Assembly (NCBI GenBank): GCA_934630555.1 | Contig: CAKTXB010000089.1 | Coordinates: 1-7,535 of the forward strand | Reading direction: 5' to 3' | Length of the DNA stretch: 7,535 bases | Source of the DNA: an uncultured Oscillospiraceae bacterium | GTDB lineage: Bacteria; Bacillota; Clostridia; Oscillospirales; Oscillospiraceae | Part shown: positions 1 through 5,691 of the stretch, piece after piece | Layout of the letters: the number at the start of each line of letters is the position of its first letter | Position numbering within the stretch: position 1 is the stretch's first letter | Notes under the pieces: generated by a model | What the model saw: only the letters and a program-made list of their open reading frames with translations | Database searches by the model: none | What the model was told of the DNA's origin: nothing | Position numbers and translations under genes: made by a program

Positions 1-1
1 G

Positions 2-619
2 AACGACACGTTCCGGATGACGCAGGCCATCATTGACCCGTTGTTTCTGGCGGACGCGACGATGGCCGGGTTTGTGGACGGCGAGGATGTACCGCTGCTG
101 GATCTGGTATATGGTGCGATCTTACCCTCGGGCGCGGAGGCGACGGAGGGGCTGGCGCGGTATGTGGCCGGGTCGGAGGAGGCGTATGCCGGGCTGATGA
201 ACGAAAAAGCGCAGGAGCTGGGGCTGACGACGGCACATTTTGCGGACGCCAGCGGGCTGCACAACGAGGCGCACTATTGCACGGTGCGCGATATGGCAGT
301 GATCTTGCAGGCGGCGCTGGACAATGAAACATGCCGCACGATCCTTTCGACGGCGCGCTATACGAGCAGCCCGACGAACAAGCACCCGGAGGGTGTGGAG
401 ATGTACAACAAGTTTCTGGTGCGTATCGAGAGCCAGGAGCTGGGCGGCGCGGCCATTACGGCGGCCAAGACGGGCTATACCGCGCAGGCGGGCAACTGCT
501 GCGCAAGCTATGGCACGAGCCCGTCGGGACGGGCGTATATCTGCGTGACCGCGGATGCGGGCGACAGCTGGTACACGGTCGCCGACCATGTGGCGCTGTA
601 CAGCCAGTACGCGCCATGA
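2..619 (+). CDS. D-alanyl-D-alanine carboxypeptidase-like S11 peptidase, 3' part
   Basis: Only the C-terminal 205 codons are present; the frame is already open at base 2, so the gene starts left of the window. Family S11 (PBP5/DacF type) enzymes act outside the membrane and trim the terminal D-Ala from peptidoglycan stem peptides. Counting from the Met at base 17, the stretch VYGAILPSGAEATEGLA (31-47) aligns with the second S11 motif, NEKAQELGLTTAHFADASGLH (62-82) is a typical family block, and AAKTGYT (149-155) holds the third motif, KTG. The SxxK nucleophile motif must lie outside the window. The second motif reads SGA where the family usually has SGN. The protein ends about 47 residues after KTG, so it lacks the C-terminal beta domain and amphipathic anchor of PBP5-type enzymes. 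The next gene starts 14 bases after the stop, suggesting co-transcription. Family assignment is firm; activity cannot be judged without the first half. Confidence 0.88.
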   Translation, partial: NDTFRMTQAIIDPLFLADATMAGFVDGEDVPLLDLVYGAILPSGAEATEGLARYVAGSEEAYAGLMNEKAQELGLTTAHFADASGLHNEAHYCTVRDMAVILQAALDNETCRTILSTARYTSSPTNKHPEGVEMYNKFLVRIESQELGGAAITAAKTGYTAQAGNCCASYGTSPSGRAYICVTADAGDSWYTVADHVALYSQYAP

Positions 620-633
620 CGGGAGGCTTGGGG

Positions 634-954
634 ATGTTTAAGAGCCTGATCGCGGAGGACGATGCGGAGCTGCGGCAGCTGTTTGTGCAGTTTTTGACGA
701 AGAACGGCGATGCCGCCGGCGTATGCGACGGTGCGCAGGCGCTGACCGTACTGGAAGCGGGGTATTACGACCGCATCATTTCGGACATCATGATGCCGAA
801 TGTGGACGGCTATGCGCTGGTGTGTGCGCTGCGCGACGATGTGAAGCTGGCGGCCATGGCGGCAGCGCTGCGCCGCCTGGACGGGCAGACGCCGGCGGAG
901 AAAGTTTACGACCGGCTGGCGCCGACGGCGGCAGAACGGGCGCGGAAAGCGTAA
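634..954 (+). CDS. Orphan, C-terminally altered response-regulator receiver protein (possible pseudogene)
   Basis: This 106-residue protein begins like a CheY-type receiver: the acidic pair (E8, D9, D10) and SDIMMPNVDGY with the phosphoacceptor Asp at 51 and the conserved Pro at 55. Residues 1 to about 68 match the beta1-alpha3 half of the fold. After that the expected beta4 Thr/Ser motif and the beta5 Lys-Pro motif are absent; instead there is an Ala/Arg-rich tail (from about residue 71 to ERARKA at the end) that I do not recognise, and no DNA-binding output domain follows. The start is set by GGGAGG at 621-626, 7 bases before ATG. An in-frame open stretch continues upstream inside the carboxypeptidase gene but has no family sense. 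The gene follows the carboxypeptidase by 14 bases and is probably in the same transcript. It could be a remnant left by a deletion, or a short protein that cannot complete the usual phosphorelay switch. I favour a degraded regulator. Confidence 0.65.
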   Translation: MFKSLIAEDDAELRQLFVQFLTKNGDAAGVCDGAQALTVLEAGYYDRIISDIMMPNVDGYALVCALRDDVKLAAMAAALRRLDGQTPAEKVYDRLAPTAAERARKA

Positions 955-975
955 ACGTAAAAACGCCTCGCAGAG

Positions 976-995
976 TTCGCGCCCGCAGGCGCGAA
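976..995. repeat. Perfect 8-bp stem-loop
   Basis: TTCGCGCC (976-983) pairs perfectly with GGCGCGAA (988-995) around the loop CGCA. The + strand continues with AAAA rather than T, so it is not a rightward intrinsic terminator, and the leftward reading has no T run directly after the stem. Its function is unknown. Confidence 0.6.
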
Positions 996-1107
996 AAAAG
1001 TTCGGACCATTTTCTGCGGCGGCGTGTATGTCGCTGAACATACTTTCCGTCCTGCAAGCTGCGTGAGCCTCCAGGAGCACAAGCTATGCGCAGTGCGATC
1101 AGCCAAG

Positions 1108-1130
1108 GCGGACCCAGCGCAGCGGTCCGC
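1108..1130. repeat. 7-bp stem-loop
   Basis: GCGGACC (1108-1114) is complementary to GGTCCGC (1124-1130), separated by a 9-base loop. There is no T tail on either side. It sits directly before the hairpin pair at 1137-1205 and may be part of one structured intergenic unit. Confidence 0.5.
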
Positions 1131-1136
1131 GTTTGA

Positions 1137-1168
1137 GAGCGTGTCAAAAACACTTTTTTGACACGCTC
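1137..1168. repeat. Perfect 14-bp inverted repeat with 4-base loop
   Basis: GAGCGTGTCAAAAA (1137-1150) is exactly mirrored by TTTTTGACACGCTC (1155-1168) around CACT. The T run lies inside the stem rather than after it, which differs from a standard intrinsic terminator. It directly abuts the GC-rich terminator hairpin at 1169. It could form a bidirectional transcription end for the convergent genes, or be a leftover of paired inverted ends from a mobile element. The symmetry is seen; the role is inferred. Confidence 0.75.
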
Positions 1169-1205
1169 AGCCCTCCCGGATGCTGGGGCATCCGGGAGGG
1201 CTTTT
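1169..1205 (+). terminator. Intrinsic terminator at the convergent junction
   Basis: AGCCCTCCCGGATG (1169-1182) pairs perfectly with CATCCGGGAGGGCT (1189-1202) around CTGGGG, and the + strand continues with T to 1205 before GTGTA. This is a strong GC-rich hairpin with a short T tail, suited to stopping rightward transcripts of the receiver gene. It lies 6 bases beyond the stop codon of the leftward SLH protein gene, so it probably also forms the 3' end structure of that mRNA, though the leftward reading has no T run straight after the stem. Confidence 0.8.
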
Positions 1206-1211
1206 GTGTAT

Positions 1212-4200
1212 TCAGGCTGCGTAGGCTCTGTAGAGGAAGCAGACGATCTGTGCCCGCGTGCAGGCGGCGTTGGGGCTGAAGGTCGCGGCGCTCGTGCCGG
1301 AGGTGATACCGGCTTCCACAGCCCAGCCGACTGCGCCGGCGCAGAACGCGTCGGCAGCCACATCGGTGAAGCTGCTGGCGGCCGGGGCGCCGTTCAGTGC
1401 CCGGAAGAGGAATGTGACGCACTGGGCTCTGGTGCAGGCGGCGTCCGGACCGAAGGTGGTGGCTGTGAGGCCGTTGGTGATGCCGTTTTCTACGGCCCAG
1501 AGGACGGCTTCATAGCAGTAGTCCGCAGGGGTGACATCCGTGAACGGACTGGCGCTGCTGTTCGGCGCGGGGCTGCCGGCGGCTCGCCAGAGGAACGTGA
1601 CGATCTGCGCTCTGGTGCAGGCATTTTCCGGGCCGAAGAGACCGCTGCCCGTGCCGGTGGTGATGCCGTTTTCAGCGGCCCATTCCACGGCGTCTGCGTA
1701 GTAGGCATTGGAGGACACATCGCTGAAGCCGCCGCTCTTGCTGCCGGAGATGATGAGACCCGTTTTACTGGCGGTGTCCTTGGCCGGCGTCTGGACGGCG
1801 GAGGTGCCGCTCTTGACGGCGCCCTCGTAGTCCTCCGCGGTCAGCATGGAAGCGAAGAGGAAGTTGCTGATGTAGGCGTATTCATCTCTCTGGTGGACCT
1901 TGTTTGTCAGCGAGTTTGCGAACAGGACGACGTTCATGCCGTTTTCCTGATAGCTGAAGCCCTGAACGGCGTTGTTCAGGAAAGCGTCGTAGGCATCCTG
2001 CTGCGCTTGTGTGGTGGTGGGGATGAAGCCTTCCGATGGGGTCTTGGTGCTGTCGGTCGTGACGAGGGCGACTGCGCCGTCGGGGATAGCGGAGAAGTAG
2101 CCGAGGCCGTAGCCGTAGAGGATGTCGTCGCCGTCCACGATGTAGCTGGCGTTTACGAGCGTCTTGTTGGGATAGGTGACGGGCATGAGGCAGTCCATGG
2201 CCCGGCTGAGGCCGGTGTAGGTCGCGCCGGAGAGGGCGAGGCTGTTTACGGCTGCCCGGGTGTAGCCGATGTAGGGCAGGCCCGCTTCGATGGCAGTCTT
2301 GGCAGTGCTGTCGAGCCGGGAAGCGCCTGCGGCGGCGTCAGCTTTGGAAACATCACTGGTGGTGTCAAAGCCCATGAGCTGCATGGCGGCCTGGTCGTAG
2401 TTCCACGCGGCGGCGCTGCCGATCTGGCTGGCATAGACAAAGCCGGAGGAATTTGTTTTGGGCGTGCCCGGAACATAGACGAGCGGGGAGCTTTCGAGGA
2501 GCTTTGCCTCCGTGCCCGCACCGTAGATGCCGGTGGCCGTGAGGATGTAGGCGTCGGCGACGGTCAGATAGTCTTCGTAGGTGCAGAGGAAGTCGCCCTC
2601 ATAGGCGCCGGAGGCGATCATGGCAACGGTTTTGCCGTTCTTGAGCAGGGCGTTGACGGCGGCGGTGGAGTCTTCGGAGGCATTGGAGATGACGACGTCT
2701 GCGCCGGTCACACCGGTGAAGCTGGTGGAAACGGTCTGGACGAACGCCTGCGCATCGTCATAGTCCATGGCGCTGCCGCAGACGGCGGCAATGGTCTGGT
2801 AGGCTGCGGGCTCGGCGACGGTGACCATGTCAAAGCCTCTGGTTTCGTTGAAGCTGGTGATGCCCTCGGAGTACAGCTGCGTCCAGCCCTGGATGAGCGT
2901 GCCGTCATACAGCGCGCCGTTTGCAACGCTCCGCTTGGCCTGATACATGGAAACGACCATGGTGCCGGCGGGGTAGGTCACGCCGTTATAGGAGAAGGCG
3001 GCGGTGGTGAGGTGCACTTTGACGTCGTTGCGTGTCAGCCACGTCAGCATATCGGCGGCCGCCTGCAGGTTCGTCTGATTTCGGGCGTCCATGGGGATGA
3101 TGTAGCATTCGGGGTAGAAGTTGCCGTTTTGGCCTTCGCCGTCGTATTCAGGCCGGAAGATGGCCATTTCTGCGCCTTCCACGTCATTCTGGTCGCAAAA
3201 CCACTGGCCGACTTTGTCAAAAGCATCGGAGTTTTCGTTGTGGACGCCCCGCTTGTAGATGGTGACCTGTGCTTCCAGGTAGGAGAGCTTTTCTTCGGCG
3301 ACATAGGCGGCCTGTCCGAGAATGCCGTATTGGACGGCCTGTGCGGTCGCGTCGCAGTAGGCGGGCAGCTCGACGGTGTAGGATACGGTGCCGTGCAGCA
3401 TGGCAAACTGCGGGGTATAGCTGGTGGACATATCATCCCACGGGTCATCCCAGTAGGTTTCATTGCCATTGCCGGTGTAGCTCAGGTAGTCGCGCTGGGG
3501 GATGACATAGCTGTTGTAGCTGTCATTGTTGGCGACGGCGGTGATCCCAAGCGCTTCACCGCCGGAGACGAGGTGCTGCCCCAGCAGGTCATATTCAAAA
3601 TTCGGCTCGTGCGGCGGGTCGCACGGTTCACACTGGAAGGCGGAGACCCGGCCGTGGAATTCGGCAAACGACAGGGGATCGAACGTGCCGATGAGCTGCT
3701 GCATATTAGCCGTTTCAGATGTGGTCTGGAACGAGTTATCCCGGTTGAGGTCGTAGCCATTGGAGGAGTGCCGCGTCAGGTACGTCCGGCCGTCGACATT
3801 TTCTTCGGGCACGAGGATGAAGAACACGTCCTGCAGCAGGTCATCCTTGACGCTGATGGTGCGGTCCTGCACGTCATAATAGGTGTCGAGATCGACTTTG
3901 CCGGATCTGCCGTTATTGCCGGGGGTCAGGTAGCCGAGGTAGGTCGCTTGACCGGCCACAAGGTCGGGGATGGCGACGCTGCCTTTTTCGCCCTTTGCGC
4001 CCATTTCGGCAGTCAGCTCCGCTTCGCCTGCGGCGGTAAAGCCCGTGAGCGTTTTATAGGAGATGATGTCCTGCGTGACGAGCATTTTGGCGAAGGCGAG
4101 TACGCCGTCGGTGGCGGCGACTTCATTGGAGTGGATGTTGGAGTACATGACCGGGGCCTTGATATTGTCCAGCGCGCCGCTGCGGATCTGGGCCAGCACG

Positions 4201-5009
4201 GCGTCAGGGTCAGTCTCGGCAAGCTCCGTCAGCGCCAGCCACGCGTCTACGCTGGCCTTGCTGTCGGCAATGATGAGGTAGGGCATATCCCGGCCGGCGG
4301 TGGACTGGCCCATGCTGAATTTCTCAGCATAGAGGCCGTTTTGTGTGCCGGTCTCGGCGATGACGTCCAGTTCTTTGTAGATCTCCCACATGGTGTTGAA
4401 GCTGGCGTATGGGGCGATCTTGACGGGCGCGGCGCCGAGGACGGTGCCTTCGAGCGTGGCGGTGAGGTCAAAGTAGCCGCAGAGGTCCATATAGTAGCCG
4501 CCGTTTGTGTGCGGCACGCTGTAGTCGGGATCGTTCCGGCTGTAGAAGTAGTTGTTTGCGGTGAATGCGGCATGGAGGGTGACAACGCCGTCCTGTTCAC
4601 TGGCGCTCAGAACTGGCGTGGAGAACTGGGCGGTATTTGCTGCGGTTTTCCACGCGCTCAGTGCGCCGCCGGCGAAGGCGTTGGGGTAGAGCGCGGCGTT
4701 CACATAGGGCTTGTCATCATCCCGCACGAGCGAGAGCGTGATGCTGCCGTTTGCGATGGCCGTTTGCAGCGCAGAAAGCGTGACGCTGCTGACAGGGATG
4801 TCCAGGGAAATGTCCTGCCCGTCTGCATCGGTGACGAGCTGAATGGTGGCGTCGACCGGGAATTTCGTACCGAGCAGCGGGTCGTCGCCCGGGTTCATGT
4901 CGGCAAGGGTGGCGGCGCTTGCAAAGGGTACGGCCAGCGAACATACCAGCGTCAGCACCAGAAGCAGTGCCAGCAGCTTGCCATGGATGGGGGTTGAATG
5001 TTTTTTCAT
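1212..5009 (-). CDS. Secreted SLH-anchored M14 zinc carboxypeptidase, 1265 aa
   Basis: An exported metallopeptidase, predicted to cleave peptides at the cell surface; the substrate is unknown. Residues 1-32 form a signal peptide (Lys-rich start, LLALLLVLTLVCSLAVPF core, ASA cleavage site after about 32). The M14 domain lies at about 215-560 and shows every key residue: zinc ligands H293 and E296 in NIHSNE, substrate-binding R423 in DLNRD, third zinc ligand H452 in EFHG, and general base E547 in TVELPAY. A region at about 635-1085, with IIPMDARNQTNLQAAADML and TYPAGTMVV, resembles the accessory half of large M14 proteins, which often end in an amidotransferase-like fold; that part is inference. 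Three SLH repeats (1095-1145, 1156-1206, 1214-1265) should bind wall polysaccharide. GAGAGGAG sits 9 bases before ATG. At 1265 residues it is far longer than a lone M14 domain of about 300. It is transcribed alone, divergent from spoIIID. The family call is firm. Confidence 0.93.
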   Translation of the reverse strand: MKKHSTPIHGKLLALLLVLTLVCSLAVPFASAATLADMNPGDDPLLGTKFPVDATIQLVTDADGQDISLDIPVSSVTLSALQTAIANGSITLSLVRDDDKPYVNAALYPNAFAGGALSAWKTAANTAQFSTPVLSASEQDGVVTLHAAFTANNYFYSRNDPDYSVPHTNGGYYMDLCGYFDLTATLEGTVLGAAPVKIAPYASFNTMWEIYKELDVIAETGTQNGLYAEKFSMGQSTAGRDMPYLIIADSKASVDAWLALTELAETDPDAVLAQIRSGALDNIKAPVMYSNIHSNEVAATDGVLAFAKMLVTQDIISYKTLTGFTAAGEAELTAEMGAKGEKGSVAIPDLVAGQATYLGYLTPGNNGRSGKVDLDTYYDVQDRTISVKDDLLQDVFFILVPEENVDGRTYLTRHSSNGYDLNRDNSFQTTSETANMQQLIGTFDPLSFAEFHGRVSAFQCEPCDPPHEPNFEYDLLGQHLVSGGEALGITAVANNDSYNSYVIPQRDYLSYTGNGNETYWDDPWDDMSTSYTPQFAMLHGTVSYTVELPAYCDATAQAVQYGILGQAAYVAEEKLSYLEAQVTIYKRGVHNENSDAFDKVGQWFCDQNDVEGAEMAIFRPEYDGEGQNGNFYPECYIIPMDARNQTNLQAAADMLTWLTRNDVKVHLTTAAFSYNGVTYPAGTMVVSMYQAKRSVANGALYDGTLIQGWTQLYSEGITSFNETRGFDMVTVAEPAAYQTIAAVCGSAMDYDDAQAFVQTVSTSFTGVTGADVVISNASEDSTAAVNALLKNGKTVAMIASGAYEGDFLCTYEDYLTVADAYILTATGIYGAGTEAKLLESSPLVYVPGTPKTNSSGFVYASQIGSAAAWNYDQAAMQLMGFDTTSDVSKADAAAGASRLDSTAKTAIEAGLPYIGYTRAAVNSLALSGATYTGLSRAMDCLMPVTYPNKTLVNASYIVDGDDILYGYGLGYFSAIPDGAVALVTTDSTKTPSEGFIPTTTQAQQDAYDAFLNNAVQGFSYQENGMNVVLFANSLTNKVHQRDEYAYISNFLFASMLTAEDYEGAVKSGTSAVQTPAKDTASKTGLIISGSKSGGFSDVSSNAYYADAVEWAAENGITTGTGSGLFGPENACTRAQIVTFLWRAAGSPAPNSSASPFTDVTPADYCYEAVLWAVENGITNGLTATTFGPDAACTRAQCVTFLFRALNGAPAASSFTDVAADAFCAGAVGWAVEAGITSGTSAATFSPNAACTRAQIVCFLYRAYAA
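1215..1727 (-). repeat. Three tandem SLH-domain coding repeats
   Basis: Three units of about 51-52 codons lie at 1575-1727, 1392-1544 and 1215-1370. Each starts with F(S/T)DV, passes through an A-W-A-x-E-x-GIT core (WAAENGIT, WAVENGIT, WAVEAGIT), and ends with F(G/S)P(E/D/N)xACTRAQ followed by a hydrophobic helix. This is the classic SLH pattern, with the ITRAQ-type motif that docks on pyruvylated secondary wall polymers, here as CTRAQ in all three. The last repeat forms the exact C-terminus of the protein. Confidence 0.9.
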
Positions 5010-5074
5010 AATTTCTTTCTCCTCTCGCGCTGCTGCCTGACACTGGCGTGCCGTAGGGATCAGCTGTTGGAAAC

Positions 5075-5103
5075 AATATACAAGAATAAATATTCATTGT
5101 CAA
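5075..5103 (-). promoter_or_regulatory. Sigma-A-type promoter of the SLH-M14 gene
   Basis: Read leftwards, TTGACA (5098-5103) and TATATT (5075-5080) are separated by exactly 17 bases, a near-perfect vegetative promoter in an AT-rich stretch. The predicted start near 5068 would give a leader of about 60 bases before the ATG at 5009. The spacer holds an imperfect dyad (CAATGAAT versus ATTCTTG) that could be an operator, but the match is weak. Confidence 0.8.
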
Positions 5104-5119
5104 GTGAATAAAAATTAAA

Positions 5120-5156
5120 AAAATGATGAGGTAAGCGCTCGGTGTTTCATCATTTT
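5120..5156 (-). terminator. 10-bp inverted repeat, terminator-like leftwards
   Basis: AAAATGATGA (5120-5129) and TCATCATTTT (5147-5156) pair perfectly across a 17-base loop. Read on the - strand the stem runs into seven T (complement of 5117-5123), so it could stop leftward transcription before the SLH-M14 promoter. The + strand has only four T. The long loop and AT-rich stem make it a weaker terminator than usual; it could instead be an operator between the two divergent promoters. Confidence 0.5.
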
Positions 5157-5192
5157 ACACAAATGGACCGCGGGCGGTGCACAGATTGGCGC

Positions 5193-5221
5193 TCATATGC
5201 TTTCGGGTGCGGGCATATACT
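5193..5221 (+). promoter_or_regulatory. Candidate sigma-E promoter of spoIIID
   Basis: TCATATG (5193-5199), a 14-base spacer and CATATACT (5214-5221) match the known mother-cell sigma-E consensus (about KMATATT-N14-CATACANT) at all but one position in each box. The predicted start near 5228 leaves a leader of about 25 bases. In Bacillus subtilis spoIIID is transcribed by sigma-E, so this fits the gene. A second CATACACA at 5230 is a poorer alternative -10. Confidence 0.7.
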
Positions 5222-5253
5222 CGCAGTAGCATACACAGCTTGGAGGTGTCCAC

Positions 5254-5508
5254 ATGAGAGAGGATCTGGAAACCAGAGCGCAGGAGCTTGCTGTGTACCT
5301 CATTGAGCACCGCACCACCATTCGGGATGCGGCGAAGCATTTTGGCGTGTCCAAATCGACTGTGCACAAGGACCTGTCGGAGCGATTGGAGCAGTGCAAC
5401 CGGTCACTGTATGTGCAGGTGCAGGAAATTCTGGCGGTCAACAAGGCTGAGCGGCATATCCGCGGCGGGATCGCCACGCAAAGGAAATATCGCGGCAGTG
5501 CGTCGTGA
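5254..5508 (+). CDS. spoIIID: Sporulation transcriptional regulator SpoIIID
   Basis: An 84-residue DNA-binding protein of the mother cell. In Bacillus subtilis SpoIIID activates and represses many sigma-E genes and helps switch on sigK during endospore formation. A helix-turn-helix spans about residues 22-42, with the near-invariant block GVSKSTVHKDLSERL (31-45). The C-terminal basic block RHIRGGIATQRKYR matches the family's HLRGGEATKLKYK region that adds DNA contacts. Length is slightly below the B. subtilis protein (about 93), with the difference in the poorly conserved tail. GGAGGT at 5242-5247, 6 bases before ATG, fixes the start. It stands alone, with its own sigma-E-like promoter, divergent from the SLH-M14 gene and followed by a hairpin, so it is probably monocistronic. 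This is a firm call and marks the host as a spore former or a descendant of one. Confidence 0.97.
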   Translation: MREDLETRAQELAVYLIEHRTTIRDAAKHFGVSKSTVHKDLSERLEQCNRSLYVQVQEILAVNKAERHIRGGIATQRKYRGSAS

Positions 5509-5547
5509 AAAAACAGTGCGCCGATGACGTCCGTCACCGGCGCACTG
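5508..5547 (-). terminator. Strong hairpin after spoIIID with a leftward T run
   Basis: CAGTGCGCCG (5514-5523) pairs with CGGCGCACTG (5538-5547), and TGACG/CGTCA extend the stem after one A-C mismatch. On the + strand it is followed by CCATGTC with no T tract. On the - strand it is followed by six T (complement of 5508-5513), the form of a good intrinsic terminator for leftward transcription. Its position, 5 bases after the spoIIID stop, suggests it also ends or protects the spoIIID mRNA. Confidence 0.7.
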
Positions 5548-5601
5548 CCATGTCACTTTCAAAAAGTTTGTGAGATTGATAAAAAATTTTTCAGAAACGG
5601 G

Positions 5602-5630
5602 TTGATTCTTTGTGCACAAAGGTATATACT
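5602..5630 (+). promoter_or_regulatory. Sigma-A-type promoter of serC
   Basis: TTGATT (5602-5607) and TATACT (5625-5630) are spaced by 17 bases, with an A/T-rich stretch upstream (5571-5593) that could act as an UP element. The predicted start near 5637 leaves a leader of about 55 bases containing only a small hairpin (CAGCG-TGTG-CGCTG, 5643-5656). The leader is too short for a T-box or a known riboswitch, so control is more likely at initiation. Confidence 0.8.
5608..5621. promoter_or_regulatory. Perfect 14-bp palindrome, candidate operator
   Basis: CTTTGTGCACAAAG is an exact palindrome that starts at the base after the -35 box and ends 3 bases before the -10 box of the serC promoter. A dimeric repressor bound there would block RNA polymerase. 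The cognate regulator is not identifiable from the sequence. Confidence 0.6.
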
Positions 5631-5678
5631 CAAGTCAGCAGACAGCGTGTGCGCTGCAAAACCGATTACAAATGTTTT

Positions 5679-5684
5679 GGGAGG
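5679..5684 (+). promoter_or_regulatory. Ribosome binding site deciding the serC start
   Basis: GGGAGG lies 7 bases before the ATG at 5692. The frame stays open upstream to an ATG at 5524, but that start would lie inside the hairpin and before the promoter, adds 56 residues unlike SerC, and has no ribosome binding site. The 5692 start is therefore chosen. Confidence 0.9.
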
Positions 5685-5691
5685 CAAGTGT

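Larger units (their letters stand above)
955..1136. other. Non-coding convergent gap with stem-loops
   Basis: No credible gene is seen in either direction between the receiver stop and the hairpin pair at 1137. Small open frames on both strands have no ribosome binding site or recognisable family pattern. The stretch holds two inverted repeats (976-995 and 1108-1130) and is otherwise unremarkable. Its look is that of an intergenic repeat unit, but this cannot be confirmed from one copy. Confidence 0.45.

Noticed and set aside
331..633. An upstream extension of the receiver protein overlapping the carboxypeptidase
   Set aside because: The overlapping frame gives residues unlike any receiver, while the ATG at 634 has GGGAGG before it and gives a standard beta1 start.
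950..1168. A MITE or insertion sequence with terminal inverted repeats
   Set aside because: The GAGCGTGTCAAAAA arm occurs only as the adjacent hairpin pair; no copy lies at the left end, and no transposase or target duplication is visible.
1158..4997. A 1279-codon open frame on the + strand opposite the SLH-M14 gene
   Set aside because: It is in exact codon register with the real gene, where its stops would need TTA, CTA or TCA codons on the sense strand. GC-rich genes rarely use these, so the open frame is a codon-bias shadow. It is Gly/Val-rich, has no ribosome binding site and starts with TTG inside a hairpin.
5010..5253. SpoIIID binding sites in the divergent region
   Set aside because: I compared several ACA-containing stretches with the WWRRACARNY consensus and none matched well enough to report.
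5524..5691. A 56-residue N-terminal extension of SerC
   Set aside because: It begins inside the post-spoIIID hairpin, before the serC promoter, lacks a ribosome binding site and has no similarity to SerC N-termini; NFSAGP just after Met 5692 is the normal start.
5637..5691. A T-box or riboswitch in the serC leader
   Set aside because: The predicted leader is only about 55 bases with one small 5-bp hairpin; there is no T-box sequence and no antiterminator.
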